In this document: piece by piece, positions 1-9,117 of the stretch
How positions within the stretch are numbered: the first letter of the stretch is position 1
Layout: each line of letters starts with the position of its first letter
Notes under the pieces: model-generated
Told to the model about the DNA's origin: nothing
The model's database searches: none
What the model saw: only the letters and a program-made list of their open reading frames with translations
Made by a program: the position numbers and the translations under genes
Source: JBALVT01 sp045110675
Lineage (GTDB): Bacteria > Pseudomonadota > Gammaproteobacteria > Pseudomonadales > Halieaceae
Assembly (NCBI GenBank): GCA_045110675.1
Contig: JBGCGJ010000002.1
Coordinates: forward strand, 14,159-78,158
Direction of reading: 5' to 3'
DNA length: 64,000 bases

Positions 1-109
1 CGCCTTGGAAACGCACTACGGCGCTGGCTTGGTCAGTCAATAAATCGACAATTTTTCCTTTGCCCTCATCACCCCATTGGGTACCGAGGACCACGACATT
101 CTTACTCAT
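1..109 (-). CDS. purA: Adenylosuccinate synthetase, N-terminal fragment cut by the window edge
   Basis: Only the first 36 codons lie in the window; the gene continues past position 1. The protein begins MSKNVVVLGTQWGDEGKGK, which carries the GDEGKGK phosphate-binding loop diagnostic of adenylosuccinate synthetase. This enzyme joins IMP and aspartate using GTP, the first committed step from IMP to AMP, in the cytoplasm. The ATG is at 107-109. It lies 24 bases downstream of the hisZ stop on the same strand, so the two are probably cotranscribed, as in many gammaproteobacteria. Identity is firm from the P-loop and position; nothing can be said about the rest of the protein. Confidence 0.95.
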   Translation of the reverse strand, partial: MSKNVVVLGTQWGDEGKGKIVDLLTDQASAVVRFQG

Positions 110-133
110 TGCACATTCACTCGTGTGTTATTT

Positions 134-1303
134 TCAGGATTCAAGGGTTTTAACCACCCACTCGCCAGCCTCTTTTACCAGCTGGCGATTACATCTAGGG
201 TCAATTTCTGCGGAAAGACTGTTGATCACAATCTCCCCACTGCTGCGTAAGGCTTTCGCTCTGGTCAGCAATTCAGGGTCATCATCAGCGGGAACACTGA
301 TCGCGCCTCCGGCGGGTTCTTGATCCGGCAGCAGTCCCATCAGTGCTTTCAAGTCTGTGGCGAAACCGGTGGCTGGACGCGCCCGACCAAAGACTTCACC
401 GACATTGTTGTAGCGCCCGCCATTGGCCAAAGCCTGACCGTGACCTGGGACGTAAGCGGCGAACACTATCCCTGTGTGATAGTGGTAACCGCGCAGTTCA
501 GCGAGGTCAAAGTAAATATCCAAAGAGGGTAGACGACGGCGGATATCGGCCGCCACATTCAATAAATCATCAATCGCTGAAACGGCATTAGGCGCTGACT
601 CGGCAAACATTTTTCGCGCTGAAGTGAGTACTTGCTCGTCCCCATGCATCCGAGATAAGGCAACTATAGTGCTGGCAATGCCTTTATCAACACCGCTTAA
701 AACTATTTCCAGATCTGGAATAGACTTGCGCTGCAGAGCATCGAACACTTGTGCTTCGACCTCCTTACTAAGTCCGGCGGACCCCAAAACCGCCTCGTAT
801 ACGGCGGTATGCCCGAGATCCAGAGACAGTGTTTCCAACCCAGCGACCGTCAGAGTTTCGAGCATCAGAGCGATAATTTCGACGTCCGCAGCCAAGCTGT
901 CGTCCCCGTAAAGTTCGGCTCCGAGCTGAATTGGCGAGCGACTGGCCATCAGAGATTTGGGCTGAGTGTGCAAGGTGCTGCCCGCATAGCAAAGGCGGGA
1001 TACCCCCTCCTGAGCCAAACTGTGAGCATCAATTCTGGCGACTTGGGGTGTTATGTCTGCGCGAATACCCAGGGTACGACCACTCAATTGGTCGGTCATT
1101 TTAAAGGTCAGTAAATCGATATCGGAGCCGAGGCCGATTAGCAGAGATTCGGTAAACTCCATCAGCGGAGGAATCACCAGCTGGTATCCCCAGCCGCGGT
1201 ACAAATCCAAAAGCTGTCGTCGCAATTGCTCGACAGCAGCCGCTTGGGCGGGCAGGACTTCTTCTACCCCATCGGGCAGTTGCCAGCGATCCACAGTGGT
1301 CAT
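134..1303 (-). CDS. hisZ: ATP phosphoribosyltransferase regulatory subunit HisZ
   Basis: This 389-residue protein resembles the catalytic core of class II histidyl-tRNA synthetase but lacks the anticodon-binding domain. It has an N-terminal LPDGVEEVLP start typical of HisZ, a motif-2-like segment (GIRADITPQVAR), and a region near residues 270-320 with RGYHYHTGIVFAAY and NGGRYNNVGEVFGRARPATGF. HisZ partners short-form HisG to make the hetero-octameric ATP phosphoribosyltransferase of histidine biosynthesis. No hisG is in the window. The position between a DUF2065 gene and purA is the usual one in Pseudomonas-like genomes, which favours HisZ over HisS. Confidence 0.93.
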   Translation of the reverse strand: MTTVDRWQLPDGVEEVLPAQAAAVEQLRRQLLDLYRGWGYQLVIPPLMEFTESLLIGLGSDIDLLTFKMTDQLSGRTLGIRADITPQVARIDAHSLAQEGVSRLCYAGSTLHTQPKSLMASRSPIQLGAELYGDDSLAADVEIIALMLETLTVAGLETLSLDLGHTAVYEAVLGSAGLSKEVEAQVFDALQRKSIPDLEIVLSGVDKGIASTIVALSRMHGDEQVLTSARKMFAESAPNAVSAIDDLLNVAADIRRRLPSLDIYFDLAELRGYHYHTGIVFAAYVPGHGQALANGGRYNNVGEVFGRARPATGFATDLKALMGLLPDQEPAGGAISVPADDDPELLTRAKALRSSGEIVINSLSAEIDPRCNRQLVKEAGEWVVKTLES

Positions 1304-1317
1304 GATTCTCGAGAATC

Positions 1318-1509
1318 CTAATTGACTAAATAAAGTAATATCAGACCAAGCAACATACTGCCCAAGCCAATATTGCGAATAACCCGATCATCCATTTCCC
1401 CGGCAATGGCCAGCATATTCCGCCAGCGACCCGGGCTGAGGAAGGGGATCAGACCTTCGATAATAAATACCAACGCTATAGCGACAGGAAGCACTTGCCA
1501 AAAATCCAT
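1318..1509 (-). CDS. DUF2065 family small membrane protein
   Basis: Starting at the ATG at 1507-1509, this is a 63-residue protein opening MDFWQVLPVAIALVFIIEGL. It has two hydrophobic segments (about residues 5-22 and 45-62) flanking the motif PFLSPGRWRNML, the pattern of the DUF2065 inner-membrane family. The reading frame extends upstream to a GTG at 1608, but family members are about 60-65 residues and begin at this ATG, so I chose the short form; the Shine-Dalgarno is weak for either. The family usually sits between hflC and hisZ, as here apart from the inserted SPOR gene. Its function is not established. Confidence 0.8.
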   Translation of the reverse strand: MDFWQVLPVAIALVFIIEGLIPFLSPGRWRNMLAIAGEMDDRVIRNIGLGSMLLGLILLYLVN

Positions 1510-1719
1510 TGTAGTTCGCAACCCGGCCATCGCCATAGTCATAAAAAAACCGCGAGCTCGAACGCCTGATATCAAACGCCGAATCCCACGGTTAAAGAAT
1601 TCTATCACAGTAGATCATTGAGGGCATAGACAAGCCAGATCGGGATTTTGCAGCCTCATAATGATAATCTGGCATGGACACCCAAGCGGTGTTTTTCGAG
1701 CGATGACAGGAAGAATGTA

Positions 1720-2391
1720 ATGAAACAATGGTTGGCCGTCATAGCACTGATGCTTGTTACACACCAGGCCATAGGCACGCCCGAATTGGAGCGCGGATAC
1801 CAGGCTTATGAGAGTGGCGATGTCGAAGCCGCCGTCGCCATTTGGAGCGTTTTGGCTTACAGGGGGGACTCCACCGCTCAGCTCAATCTCGGCCAGCTTT
1901 ACCGCCTGGGAACCGGTGTTGAAGCCAACGATAGAGAGGCCGTGAAGTGGTATAGCATGGCTGCCAAGCAGGGCTCGGAGACCGCACAATACAATTTGTT
2001 GATGATGCAAGAGGAGGGAAGAGCCTCGGCTGCAGACTTGGCACTGGCATTCGGCGGCCAGGCCAAAGTAGCACCGTCGCCTAGCGCTCAGAGTAAAACC
2101 AGAAAGCCAGCTGCGCCTGCAGTTGAAGGTTTCCTAATCCAGATAATCGCGTCTTCGAACAAAATCGCCGTCGAGGAACATATTCAGGCTCACCTTTCCA
2201 ACACCCTGCCCACAACACGGATTGTTAAGACCCGCAAGGAAGACAATGACTGGTTTATTGCAGTGATGGGACCTTTTGCGACCAAGGAGCTGGCCTATCA
2301 AGCAAGAGCTAAGTTACCGGCAGCAGTACAAAAAGGAGAACCCTGGATAAGGTCGAACGCTTCAATCAACGAGCTGGCGCGCCGCTCCTAA
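1720..2391 (+). CDS. Exported Sel1-repeat and SPOR-domain protein
   Basis: The chosen ATG at 1720 follows an AGGAAG ribosome site and gives a 223-residue protein with an N-terminal signal peptide (MKQWLAVIALMLVTHQAIG). Residues about 25-95 hold Sel1/TPR-like repeats (AQLNLGQLYRLGTGVEANDR then AVKWYSMAAKQGSETAQYNL). A low-complexity Ala/Pro linker follows, then a C-terminal SPOR domain (GFLIQIIASS to MGPFATKELAYQARAKL). SPOR domains bind glycan strands stripped of stem peptides at division septa. The gene lies opposite to its neighbours, between hflC and the DUF2065 gene, breaking an otherwise conserved string. The exact role is not known; a periplasmic septal or envelope function is inferred. 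Confidence 0.85.
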   Translation: MKQWLAVIALMLVTHQAIGTPELERGYQAYESGDVEAAVAIWSVLAYRGDSTAQLNLGQLYRLGTGVEANDREAVKWYSMAAKQGSETAQYNLLMMQEEGRASAADLALAFGGQAKVAPSPSAQSKTRKPAAPAVEGFLIQIIASSNKIAVEEHIQAHLSNTLPTTRIVKTRKEDNDWFIAVMGPFATKELAYQARAKLPAAVQKGEPWIRSNASINELARRS

Positions 2392-2412
2392 GCGGTTACT
2401 AGGCTTAGGAGC
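2384..2412. repeat. 9-bp inverted repeat over the SPOR gene stop codon
   Basis: GCTCCTAAG at 2384-2392 and CTTAGGAGC at 2404-2412 are perfectly complementary around an 11-base loop. The left arm contains the TAA stop of the SPOR gene. It lies between convergent genes (the hflC stop is at 2435) but has no run of T on either strand, so it is not a classical intrinsic terminator. It may still block exonucleases or act as a weak bidirectional stop. Confidence 0.5.
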
Positions 2413-2434
2413 ATCACGCGCATTGAGATAAGGA

Positions 2435-3310
2435 CTACTTCCCGCCTTCGGGATCCTTAAGATACTTAAAGAAGTCACTATCGGGCTGAATAAGCAGGAT
2501 ATCGCCGCTGTTCTGAAAAGCGTCCTGATAGGCCCTCAAGCTTCTCGTAAAGGCATAGAACTCTCGGTCCTGATTGAAAGCTTCAGCGTAGATGCGCGTC
2601 GCATCAGCATCACCCTCACCGCGAATCTGCTCTGCATCTCGGTAGGCGTTGGCGCGAAGAACAGTCACTTCACGGTCGGCCGCCGCGCGGATACCCTCTG
2701 CCAATTCCTGGCCCTGAGAGCGGTGCTCACGTGCTTCCTTCTCTCGCTCGGCATTCATACGTTGATACACCGATTCGGAGACATCAGGTGGCAAGTCAAT
2801 TTTCTTAACCCGCACATCGACAACCACAACTCCGAGCTCCTCCTGAGCCACTTCATTGAGATTGATCTTGAGATCTTCCATCAATTGGTCACGTTCACCA
2901 GATACCACTTCCTGGATAGTCCGCACACCCATTTGGTTCCGTAGCCCGTCGTTAATTCGCTGGGCTAAAAGACCCATCGCCCGAGATTCCTCACCGTTAG
3001 TTGCGGTGTAGAACTTGGTGGTATCTGCCACTTGAAACTTGGCATAGGAATCTACGATCACCGCCTTCTTTTCCTGAGTCAGAAATCTCTCTGGCTGCGC
3101 ATCGACAGTGAGAATTCGACCATCAAATTTGCGCACATTGTTAACGAAAGGAATTTTGAAATGCAGTCCAGGTGGAATATCGTTGTTGACGACCTCACCA
3201 AACCTAAGCAACACACCCCGCTCAGTTTCTTTCATGATGTACAGAGATTCGCTGGCGAGGAAAAACACGAGTGCCGCGAATATAATAAAAATTGGTCCAC
3301 GTCCCTGCAT
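2435..3310 (-). CDS. hflC: FtsH protease modulator HflC
   Basis: This 291-residue SPFH/prohibitin-domain protein starts at the ATG at 3308-3310, preceded by GGAGGG; an in-frame upstream extension lies inside hflK and is rejected. One N-terminal transmembrane segment (PIFIIFAALVFFLAS) is followed by the band-7 domain beginning KETERGVLLRFGEV and a C-terminal helical region rich in Ala/Glu/Arg. HflC and HflK form a large cage around the membrane protease FtsH and modulate its activity. The start lies one base after the hflK TAA, so the pair is very likely translationally coupled. Confidence 0.96.
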   Translation of the reverse strand: MQGRGPIFIIFAALVFFLASESLYIMKETERGVLLRFGEVVNNDIPPGLHFKIPFVNNVRKFDGRILTVDAQPERFLTQEKKAVIVDSYAKFQVADTTKFYTATNGEESRAMGLLAQRINDGLRNQMGVRTIQEVVSGERDQLMEDLKINLNEVAQEELGVVVVDVRVKKIDLPPDVSESVYQRMNAEREKEAREHRSQGQELAEGIRAAADREVTVLRANAYRDAEQIRGEGDADATRIYAEAFNQDREFYAFTRSLRAYQDAFQNSGDILLIQPDSDFFKYLKDPEGGK

Positions 3311-3311
3311 A

Positions 3312-4466
3312 TTAACGCCCTCCCCTATTTCTAGAGCCCGCCGCAGCGGCATCGCGCCTCAGCTGCTCAGTCACTGCATTTGTTAACTCACGTATATTGG
3401 AGCTATCAATGTTTAAACTACCCGCTCTAGTCGCTGTGGAGCCGGGAGCCATTTTATCAAGAGGCAGATACATGACGTTGTTGCCACCTTCTACATCGAC
3501 CATCACCTTATTGGAATTGGCGTAGACGCCCTGTAACGCATCCAGGTAGAGTCGTTCACGAGTAACTTCAGGCGCTTTTTTGTATTCCGTCAGCAATTTA
3601 TTGAAACGGTCCGCTTCACCATCAGCGTTGGCAATGACCTGTTCCTTGTAAGCTTCCGCTTCTTCAAACTGCCGCTGGGCCTGACCTCTGGCCTCAGGAA
3701 TAATGCCGTTGGCGTAAGCCTGTGCTTCGTTTTTAACTCGCTCTTCATCCTCACGGGCTTTAATGACGTCATCAAACGCCGCCTGAACCTGCGAAGGAGG
3801 CTGGGAATCATCGACGTTTACCTTTGAAACTCGAATACCTGTCTCATATATGTCGAGGTATTCTTGCAGCCGCTGCTGCACCTCTATACCGATTTGCGCA
3901 CGACCTTGGGTTAACACGAGGTCCATGCCCGTTCCACCCACTACGTGGCGAAGAGCACTTTGCGTCGCATGTTGCAAAGAACGTTCAGGATCACGAACCC
4001 TGAGCACAAACTTTTCCGAGTCATCAATGATGTATTGAACGGAGAGATTCACCTCTACAATATTTTCATCCTGAGTCAGCATAATTTCGCGAAAGCTAGC
4101 CGAGCGAACTTTGGTGGTATTGACCTTGATCACCTCATCGATAATCGAGGGATTCCACGCCAGGCCCGGCTGCACAGTTTCGTGAAACTTACCAAAGCGC
4201 AGCACTACCGCACGCTCTTGCTGGTCAACCTGATAAAAGCCGGAAACCGCCCAGATCACCACGATCACAACCAAAATAAACCCAATCATGGAACCGGATA
4301 TTCCCGCAGAGCGACCGCCGCCTCCGCCACTACCACCGCCAAACAACCCGCCCAGCTTTTCCTGTAGCTTTCTTAAGGCCTCATCGAGATCGGGGGGACC
4401 CTGATCGCCACCGCCCCAGGGGTCTTTGGGCTTATTGTTGCCGCCGCCCGGTTCATTCCAAGCCAT
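3312..4466 (-). CDS. hflK: FtsH protease modulator HflK
   Basis: This 384-residue SPFH-domain protein has the hallmark HflK N-terminus: a Gly/Pro-rich cytoplasmic stretch including runs of glycine, then a transmembrane helix (IGFILVVIVVIWAVSGFY) near residues 60-78, then the band-7 domain starting VDQQERAVVLRFGKF. The C-terminal third is coiled-coil-like (EARGQAQRQFEEAEAYKEQV). It assembles with HflC on FtsH in the inner membrane. It lies downstream of hflX in the classic hfq-hflX-hflK-hflC order. Confidence 0.96.
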   Translation of the reverse strand: MAWNEPGGGNNKPKDPWGGGDQGPPDLDEALRKLQEKLGGLFGGGSGGGGGRSAGISGSMIGFILVVIVVIWAVSGFYQVDQQERAVVLRFGKFHETVQPGLAWNPSIIDEVIKVNTTKVRSASFREIMLTQDENIVEVNLSVQYIIDDSEKFVLRVRDPERSLQHATQSALRHVVGGTGMDLVLTQGRAQIGIEVQQRLQEYLDIYETGIRVSKVNVDDSQPPSQVQAAFDDVIKAREDEERVKNEAQAYANGIIPEARGQAQRQFEEAEAYKEQVIANADGEADRFNKLLTEYKKAPEVTRERLYLDALQGVYANSNKVMVDVEGGNNVMYLPLDKMAPGSTATRAGSLNIDSSNIRELTNAVTEQLRRDAAAAGSRNRGGR

Positions 4467-4507
4467 AGTGAACTCCTAATTTAAAGTGGACGTATCCTAA
4501 CAAAATT

Positions 4508-5803
4508 TTAGCCCGCTGCCATGCTTTGGGTCAGGGAAGGATCAAGTTGTTGCTGTGCGACTAAACGATTCCAGTCGGCCCTGGGAAGTCTGACGCTAAT
4601 TTTTGCCACGCCCTCAGCGTTGTGTTCCTCTGCGGTGACGGCACCCATGCTGTAAAGCGTAGCGCGCAAACGACCGTGGTCCGGCGTCAAATTGAGCTCC
4701 GCAGACATCATGTCCTCACCTACCAACTCGCCAATTGCCTTTAGTAGAAGATCAATGCCTTCACCGGTGGTGGCACTTACCCAGACTCTGAACGGTGCGC
4801 CGTCGGCATTGCGATCGATTCGCGCGGGCATTTCCAACAAGTCCAACTTATTGTAGACCTGAAGTTGCGGCAGGTCCTGGGCACCGATCTCACTCAGAAC
4901 TTCCTGAACCTGATAGGTGTTGTGTTCACGGTCTTCGTTCGCGGCGTCGATAACGTGCAACAGTAAGTCGGCGTTCAGGGTTTCTTCCAGAGTCGCTTTG
5001 AAGGCCTCGACCAATTTGTGGGGCAAATGGGCGATAAAACCTACCGTATCAGCCAACACAACAGGTCCGACTTCGTCGAGTTCAATGCGGCGCAAAGTGG
5101 GATCGAGGGTCGCAAACAACTGGTCCGCCACATAGACACCAGAATCGGTCAGTCGGTTGAAGAGCGTAGATTTCCCGGCGTTGGTGTAGCCCACCAAGGA
5201 GACGGTTGGCACTTCGGCACGTCGTCTGGCGCGGCGACCTTGATCGCGCTGCTTGCGAACCTTTTCGAGTTTCGCAGTAATACTTTTAATCCGGACTCTC
5301 AACAGGCGTCGATCTGTTTCCAGCTGGGTTTCACCTGGACCGCGCAAACCAATACCGCCTTTTTGGCGCTCAAGGTGTGTCCAACCACGGACGAGCCGGG
5401 TAGCAACATGCTGCAACAGCGCCAATTCAACCTGCAGTTTACCTTCATGAGTCCTGGCACGTTGGGCAAAAATATCGAGGATCAGGCCCGTGCGGTCCAG
5501 CACTCGGCAACACAGCTCTTCTTCCAGGTTTCTCTCCTGGCTGGGTGAGAGCTGGTGATTGAACATCACGATTTCTGCTTCGTGCAGCTCAACTTCGTCC
5601 TTAATTTCCTGGAGTTTACCGCTGCCCACAAAAGTACGAGGATGGGGCGTTTGACGCGAGCCTTCTACAAAGGCGGCCGGGTCCCCTCCTGCGGACAGAA
5701 CGAGTTCTTCAAATTCACGTGGATCTTCTCGCTCAACTTCACTGGCAAGATTAAGGTGAACAAGGACTGCACGCTCTCCCGACTCGGGGCGATCAAAAAA
5801 CAA
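4508..5803 (-). CDS. hflX: Ribosome-associated GTPase HflX
   Basis: This 431-residue Obg-HflX GTPase has the N-terminal HflX domain with the glycine-rich linker GGIGLRGPGETQLETDRR (about 149-166), then the G domain: P-loop GYTNAGKS at 205-212, G3 DTVGF at 252-256 and G4 NKLD at 318-321. HflX binds 50S subunits and splits stalled 70S ribosomes under stress such as heat. It lies just downstream of hfq and upstream of hflK, the standard enterobacterial and pseudomonad arrangement. Length and all GTPase motifs are intact. Confidence 0.97.
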   Translation of the reverse strand: MFFDRPESGERAVLVHLNLASEVEREDPREFEELVLSAGGDPAAFVEGSRQTPHPRTFVGSGKLQEIKDEVELHEAEIVMFNHQLSPSQERNLEEELCCRVLDRTGLILDIFAQRARTHEGKLQVELALLQHVATRLVRGWTHLERQKGGIGLRGPGETQLETDRRLLRVRIKSITAKLEKVRKQRDQGRRARRRAEVPTVSLVGYTNAGKSTLFNRLTDSGVYVADQLFATLDPTLRRIELDEVGPVVLADTVGFIAHLPHKLVEAFKATLEETLNADLLLHVIDAANEDREHNTYQVQEVLSEIGAQDLPQLQVYNKLDLLEMPARIDRNADGAPFRVWVSATTGEGIDLLLKAIGELVGEDMMSAELNLTPDHGRLRATLYSMGAVTAEEHNAEGVAKISVRLPRADWNRLVAQQQLDPSLTQSMAAG

Positions 5804-5883
5804 AGGTACCTCTGGTACTTATTGGGAAGGGAGGGAGAGCTTGAATAATCAAAGCCCTCCATACCGACTTGCTCAGATGCGAC

Positions 5884-6132
5884 TTAACTGTCGTCCTCAT
5901 CTTCCGGTGGATTCTGCATGGGCATTCGCACTACGCGCGATGGCACCACAGTTGAAATCGCATGTTTGTACACCATCTGACTCACGGTATTTTTCAACAA
6001 TACGACGAATTGGTCGAAAGACTCTATTTGGCCCTGCAGCTTGATACCGTTAACCAGATAAATCGATACTGGGACGCGCTCTTTGCGCAAGATATTCAGA
6101 TAAGGGTCTTGTAGCGTGTGCCCTTTAGACAT
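5884..6132 (-). CDS. hfq: RNA chaperone Hfq
   Basis: This 82-residue Sm-like protein contains both Sm motifs: Sm1 (VSIYLVNGIKLQGQIESFDQ) and the Sm2 signature YKHAISTVVPSR. The N-terminal GHTLQDPYLNILR is near invariant in Hfq. The C-terminal tail is short and acidic (PPEDEDDS), similar to the C-terminal tips that autoregulate RNA cycling. It forms a hexamer that pairs small RNAs with mRNAs. An AAGGAGA ribosome site precedes the ATG. It lies between miaA and hflX as usual. Confidence 0.98.
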   Translation of the reverse strand: MSKGHTLQDPYLNILRKERVPVSIYLVNGIKLQGQIESFDQFVVLLKNTVSQMVYKHAISTVVPSRVVRMPMQNPPEDEDDS

Positions 6133-6270
6133 GGTCTTCTCCTTGGTCAGCTCACAATTGAGCCATCAATAAATAAGTGTAAATTCGACCTCTAAGCTAG
6201 GGTCTTTGTTACAGCATAGTACAGCATTGGGTATAACTACAGTTCTCGATATAACGAGTACTAATGACAC

Positions 6271-7257
6271 CTACTTAGATATGGTGACACCATCGAGCCA
6301 TTTCAAGGCTGCATCAGCCGACTTTCCTCCCCGCGCTTGAGGTGCATATTTCGACAACGTGGTTTCCAGGACGTTCCCCGCAGAATCCGTGTAAATCCAC
6401 TCCAAATCGGACCATTTACGCAGCCAGGTTAGTTGCCGCTTAGCCAGCTGGCGAGTTGCTGCAATAGCCCTCTCCGAGGCCTCTTCCAAGCTGAGTTCAC
6501 CACTGAGGTGAGACCAGATTTGACGGTAGCCCACGGCTCGAATAGCGGGCAAATTCACGTTTAAATCTGCGCGCGCCTGGAGAGCGGCCACTTCCTCAAC
6601 AAATCCATCGCGCAACATAATCCCGAACCGGCGGGCTATGCGACTGTGAAGTACCGCCCGATCCTGGGGGCAGATAGACATCTGCAACACCTGAAAACGA
6701 TCGCCGGGAAGCGGTTGGCTAACGCCACGGCTTTGCCACTGGCTCAAAGTAATACCACTCGATCGATAGACCTCAAGCGCTCGACCCAGACGCTGCGAAT
6801 GGTTGGGATGGATTCGCTCGGCAGCGCTGGGGTCCACCAGATGCAACTGCCGATGGATTTCAGGCCACCCCTTGGCACTGGCTTCGCTCTCTATTTCTGC
6901 GCGGGTATCTGGATCGGCCGGGGGCATCTCAGACAAGCCTTCAAGAAACGATTTGAAATACATCATCGTGCCACCGACCAGCAGAGGAATTTTACCCCGT
7001 GCGGTAATCTCATCGGCCAAACGGTTGGCATCGCGTTGAAAATCAGCGGCGGAATAGACTTCCGCGGGATCGCGAATATCGACCAGATGATGAGGGTAGT
7101 CGGGTTTTGCGCTGCCAATATCCAATCCGCGGTACACCAGTGCTGAATCGACGCTGACTAGCTCGCAATTCATCGACTGAGCGATGTCTATGGCCAAATC
7201 TGTTTTACCGGATGCCGTTGGTCCCATTAAACAAATGAGAGGCGGCTTGGCGCTCAT
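6271..7257 (-). CDS. miaA: tRNA dimethylallyltransferase MiaA
   Basis: This 328-residue enzyme transfers a dimethylallyl group to A37 of tRNAs reading UNN codons. The P-loop GPTASGKT is at residues 12-19, followed by the MiaA-specific DSALVYRGLDIGSAKP, the HHLVDIRDP motif, and the TMMYFKSFLEGLS segment of the catalytic channel. The C-terminal region retains AIRAVGYRQIW and TRQLAKRQLTWLR. The ATG is one base after the mutL TGA, implying coupling. The 138-base gap to hfq can hold an hfq promoter, though I see no clear consensus there. Confidence 0.97.
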   Translation of the reverse strand: MSAKPPLICLMGPTASGKTDLAIDIAQSMNCELVSVDSALVYRGLDIGSAKPDYPHHLVDIRDPAEVYSAADFQRDANRLADEITARGKIPLLVGGTMMYFKSFLEGLSEMPPADPDTRAEIESEASAKGWPEIHRQLHLVDPSAAERIHPNHSQRLGRALEVYRSSGITLSQWQSRGVSQPLPGDRFQVLQMSICPQDRAVLHSRIARRFGIMLRDGFVEEVAALQARADLNVNLPAIRAVGYRQIWSHLSGELSLEEASERAIAATRQLAKRQLTWLRKWSDLEWIYTDSAGNVLETTLSKYAPQARGGKSADAALKWLDGVTISK

Positions 7258-7258
7258 C

Positions 7259-9103
7259 TCAGCGACCGCGCAAAAATAATTTATCGAGTTCTTCCAGACT
7301 CATTTGCGTCCAGGTTGGCCGGCCGTGGTTGCACTGGCCGCTGCGTTCGGTTTCTTCCATATCACGGAGCAAGGCATTCATTTCTGCAATAGTAAGACGC
7401 CTGTTAGCACGCACTGATCCGTGGCAGGCCATGGTAGAAAGAATTTCATCCATATGCGCTTCGATTCGATCGGAACTGCCGTATTCGATCAAATCAGAAA
7501 GCACATCGCGCAATAGCTGCTCGACATTCGAATCGCGCAAGCTCACCGGAATCTGGCGTATCAGCAATGATTCTTCACCGCCGACAGAAATCTCCATACC
7601 CAGAGCGAGAAAAAGCGCAGCGTGCTGTGTAGCAATCTCAACTTCTCGCTGACTGACAGCAACTGCTTGTGGAACCAGTAATGGCTGACTGCGGATGCCC
7701 TCTTGATCACGAGACAATTTCAAGCGCTCGTAGGTAATGCGTTCGTGGGCGGCGTGCATATCTACCAACACCAAGCCGACGGCATTTTCAGACAAAATGT
7801 AAATGCCCTTTAGCTGTGCCAATGCATATCCCAATGGTGGAATATCCTCAGCCGAATGCTGCTCAGGCAGCACCGAAGCTGTTGGGTGTACTGCGCCATA
7901 ACTTCGCATCTGCTCCATAGTCTGACCCGCTGCGGGCTGCGCAAAACGACTATAGCTACTTCCGCCACTGGAACCTGAAACTAAGGCTGGTGTGGGTGCA
8001 CCCCAAGCTAGTTGCTCCTGGCTCACCTCTCCCGTTTCTGTGTTGATGGTCTGGCCGTCTCCGGCAGCTAGACCGGTATCGGCCTGCTGATCGCCCGGAC
8101 GTACATCCGCAAGCGAGCGATGCAGAGAACTGAAAATAAAATTGTGCACAGCCCGACCATCCCGAAACCGCACCTCATGCTTGGTAGGGTGTACGTTGAC
8201 ATCCACCGTCGCTGGATCGACTTCGAGATAGAGCACAAAGGCGGGATGGCGGCCGTGATACAACACATCCCTGTAAGCTTGTTTAACAGCGTGAGCGACT
8301 AGCTTGTCGCGGATAACACGGCCGTTTACAAAAAAGTATTGAAGGTCAGCTTGACTCCGAGAAAATGTCGGAAGCCCGACCCAACCCCAAAGTCGATAAC
8401 CGGGAACCTCGGTTTCAATGTAAAGGGCTTGCTCCATAAAAGCAGGGCCACACACAGTGGCGACCCGCCTTTGCTTTTCACTAGCACTCACTCCCGCTTT
8501 GAGATTGTGAATAACCTTCTGATTGTGGCGCAAGCTAAAGGCTACATCGTAGCGAGAGAGGGCCAAACGCTTAACAACTTCCTCCAGATGATTGAATTCC
8601 GTTTTTTCAGTGCGCAGGAATTTTCGTCTGGCCGGCGTGTTAAAAAACAGGTCGCGAACTTCAACGGTGGTACCACGTGGATGAGGTGCCGGTTTAATCT
8701 GCACCTCCATGTCGCGTCCCTCGGTTAGCGCGCTGCTGCCTTGACTGGAGTCTTCCGACGGATTGGTGGTTAATTGCAAGCGCGAAACCGACCCAATACT
8801 GGCCAAGGCCTCGCCTCTAAACCCCAAACTGCGCACTTGCTCAAGCTCCTCCAGAGAGCTGATTTTGGAGGTGGCATGACGAGCCAATGCCAGAGGTAAA
8901 TCTTCTGAGTCTATTCCCATACCGTTATCGCGGATGCGAATGAGCTTGCTGCCACCGGCTTCGACATCGACATCAACGCGCGTCGCACCTGCGTCGAGAC
9001 TATTTTCGAGTATCTCTTTAGCTACAGACGCGGGACGTTCAACTACTTCGCCGGCGGCGATCTGGTTCGCCAGCCTGGCACTCAGAAGATGTATACGAGA
9101 CAT
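7259..9103 (-). CDS. mutL: DNA mismatch repair protein MutL
   Basis: This 614-residue GHKL ATPase couples mismatch recognition by MutS to strand removal. N-terminal ATPase motifs are NSLDAGA (34-40), DNGMGI (59-64) and GFRGEAL (94-100). A variable linker (about 330-420) precedes the dimerisation domain, which carries DMHAAHERITYE (448-459), ACHGSVRA (559-566) and CNHGRPTW (591-598). These C-terminal motifs form the metal-dependent nickase site of MutL proteins from species without MutH, so this MutL probably nicks DNA itself. The usual Gln of the DQHA motif is Met here. It lies between amiB and miaA. Confidence 0.97.
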   Translation of the reverse strand: MSRIHLLSARLANQIAAGEVVERPASVAKEILENSLDAGATRVDVDVEAGGSKLIRIRDNGMGIDSEDLPLALARHATSKISSLEELEQVRSLGFRGEALASIGSVSRLQLTTNPSEDSSQGSSALTEGRDMEVQIKPAPHPRGTTVEVRDLFFNTPARRKFLRTEKTEFNHLEEVVKRLALSRYDVAFSLRHNQKVIHNLKAGVSASEKQRRVATVCGPAFMEQALYIETEVPGYRLWGWVGLPTFSRSQADLQYFFVNGRVIRDKLVAHAVKQAYRDVLYHGRHPAFVLYLEVDPATVDVNVHPTKHEVRFRDGRAVHNFIFSSLHRSLADVRPGDQQADTGLAAGDGQTINTETGEVSQEQLAWGAPTPALVSGSSGGSSYSRFAQPAAGQTMEQMRSYGAVHPTASVLPEQHSAEDIPPLGYALAQLKGIYILSENAVGLVLVDMHAAHERITYERLKLSRDQEGIRSQPLLVPQAVAVSQREVEIATQHAALFLALGMEISVGGEESLLIRQIPVSLRDSNVEQLLRDVLSDLIEYGSSDRIEAHMDEILSTMACHGSVRANRRLTIAEMNALLRDMEETERSGQCNHGRPTWTQMSLEELDKLFLRGR

Positions 9104-9117
9104 GAAGAACCGATTTA

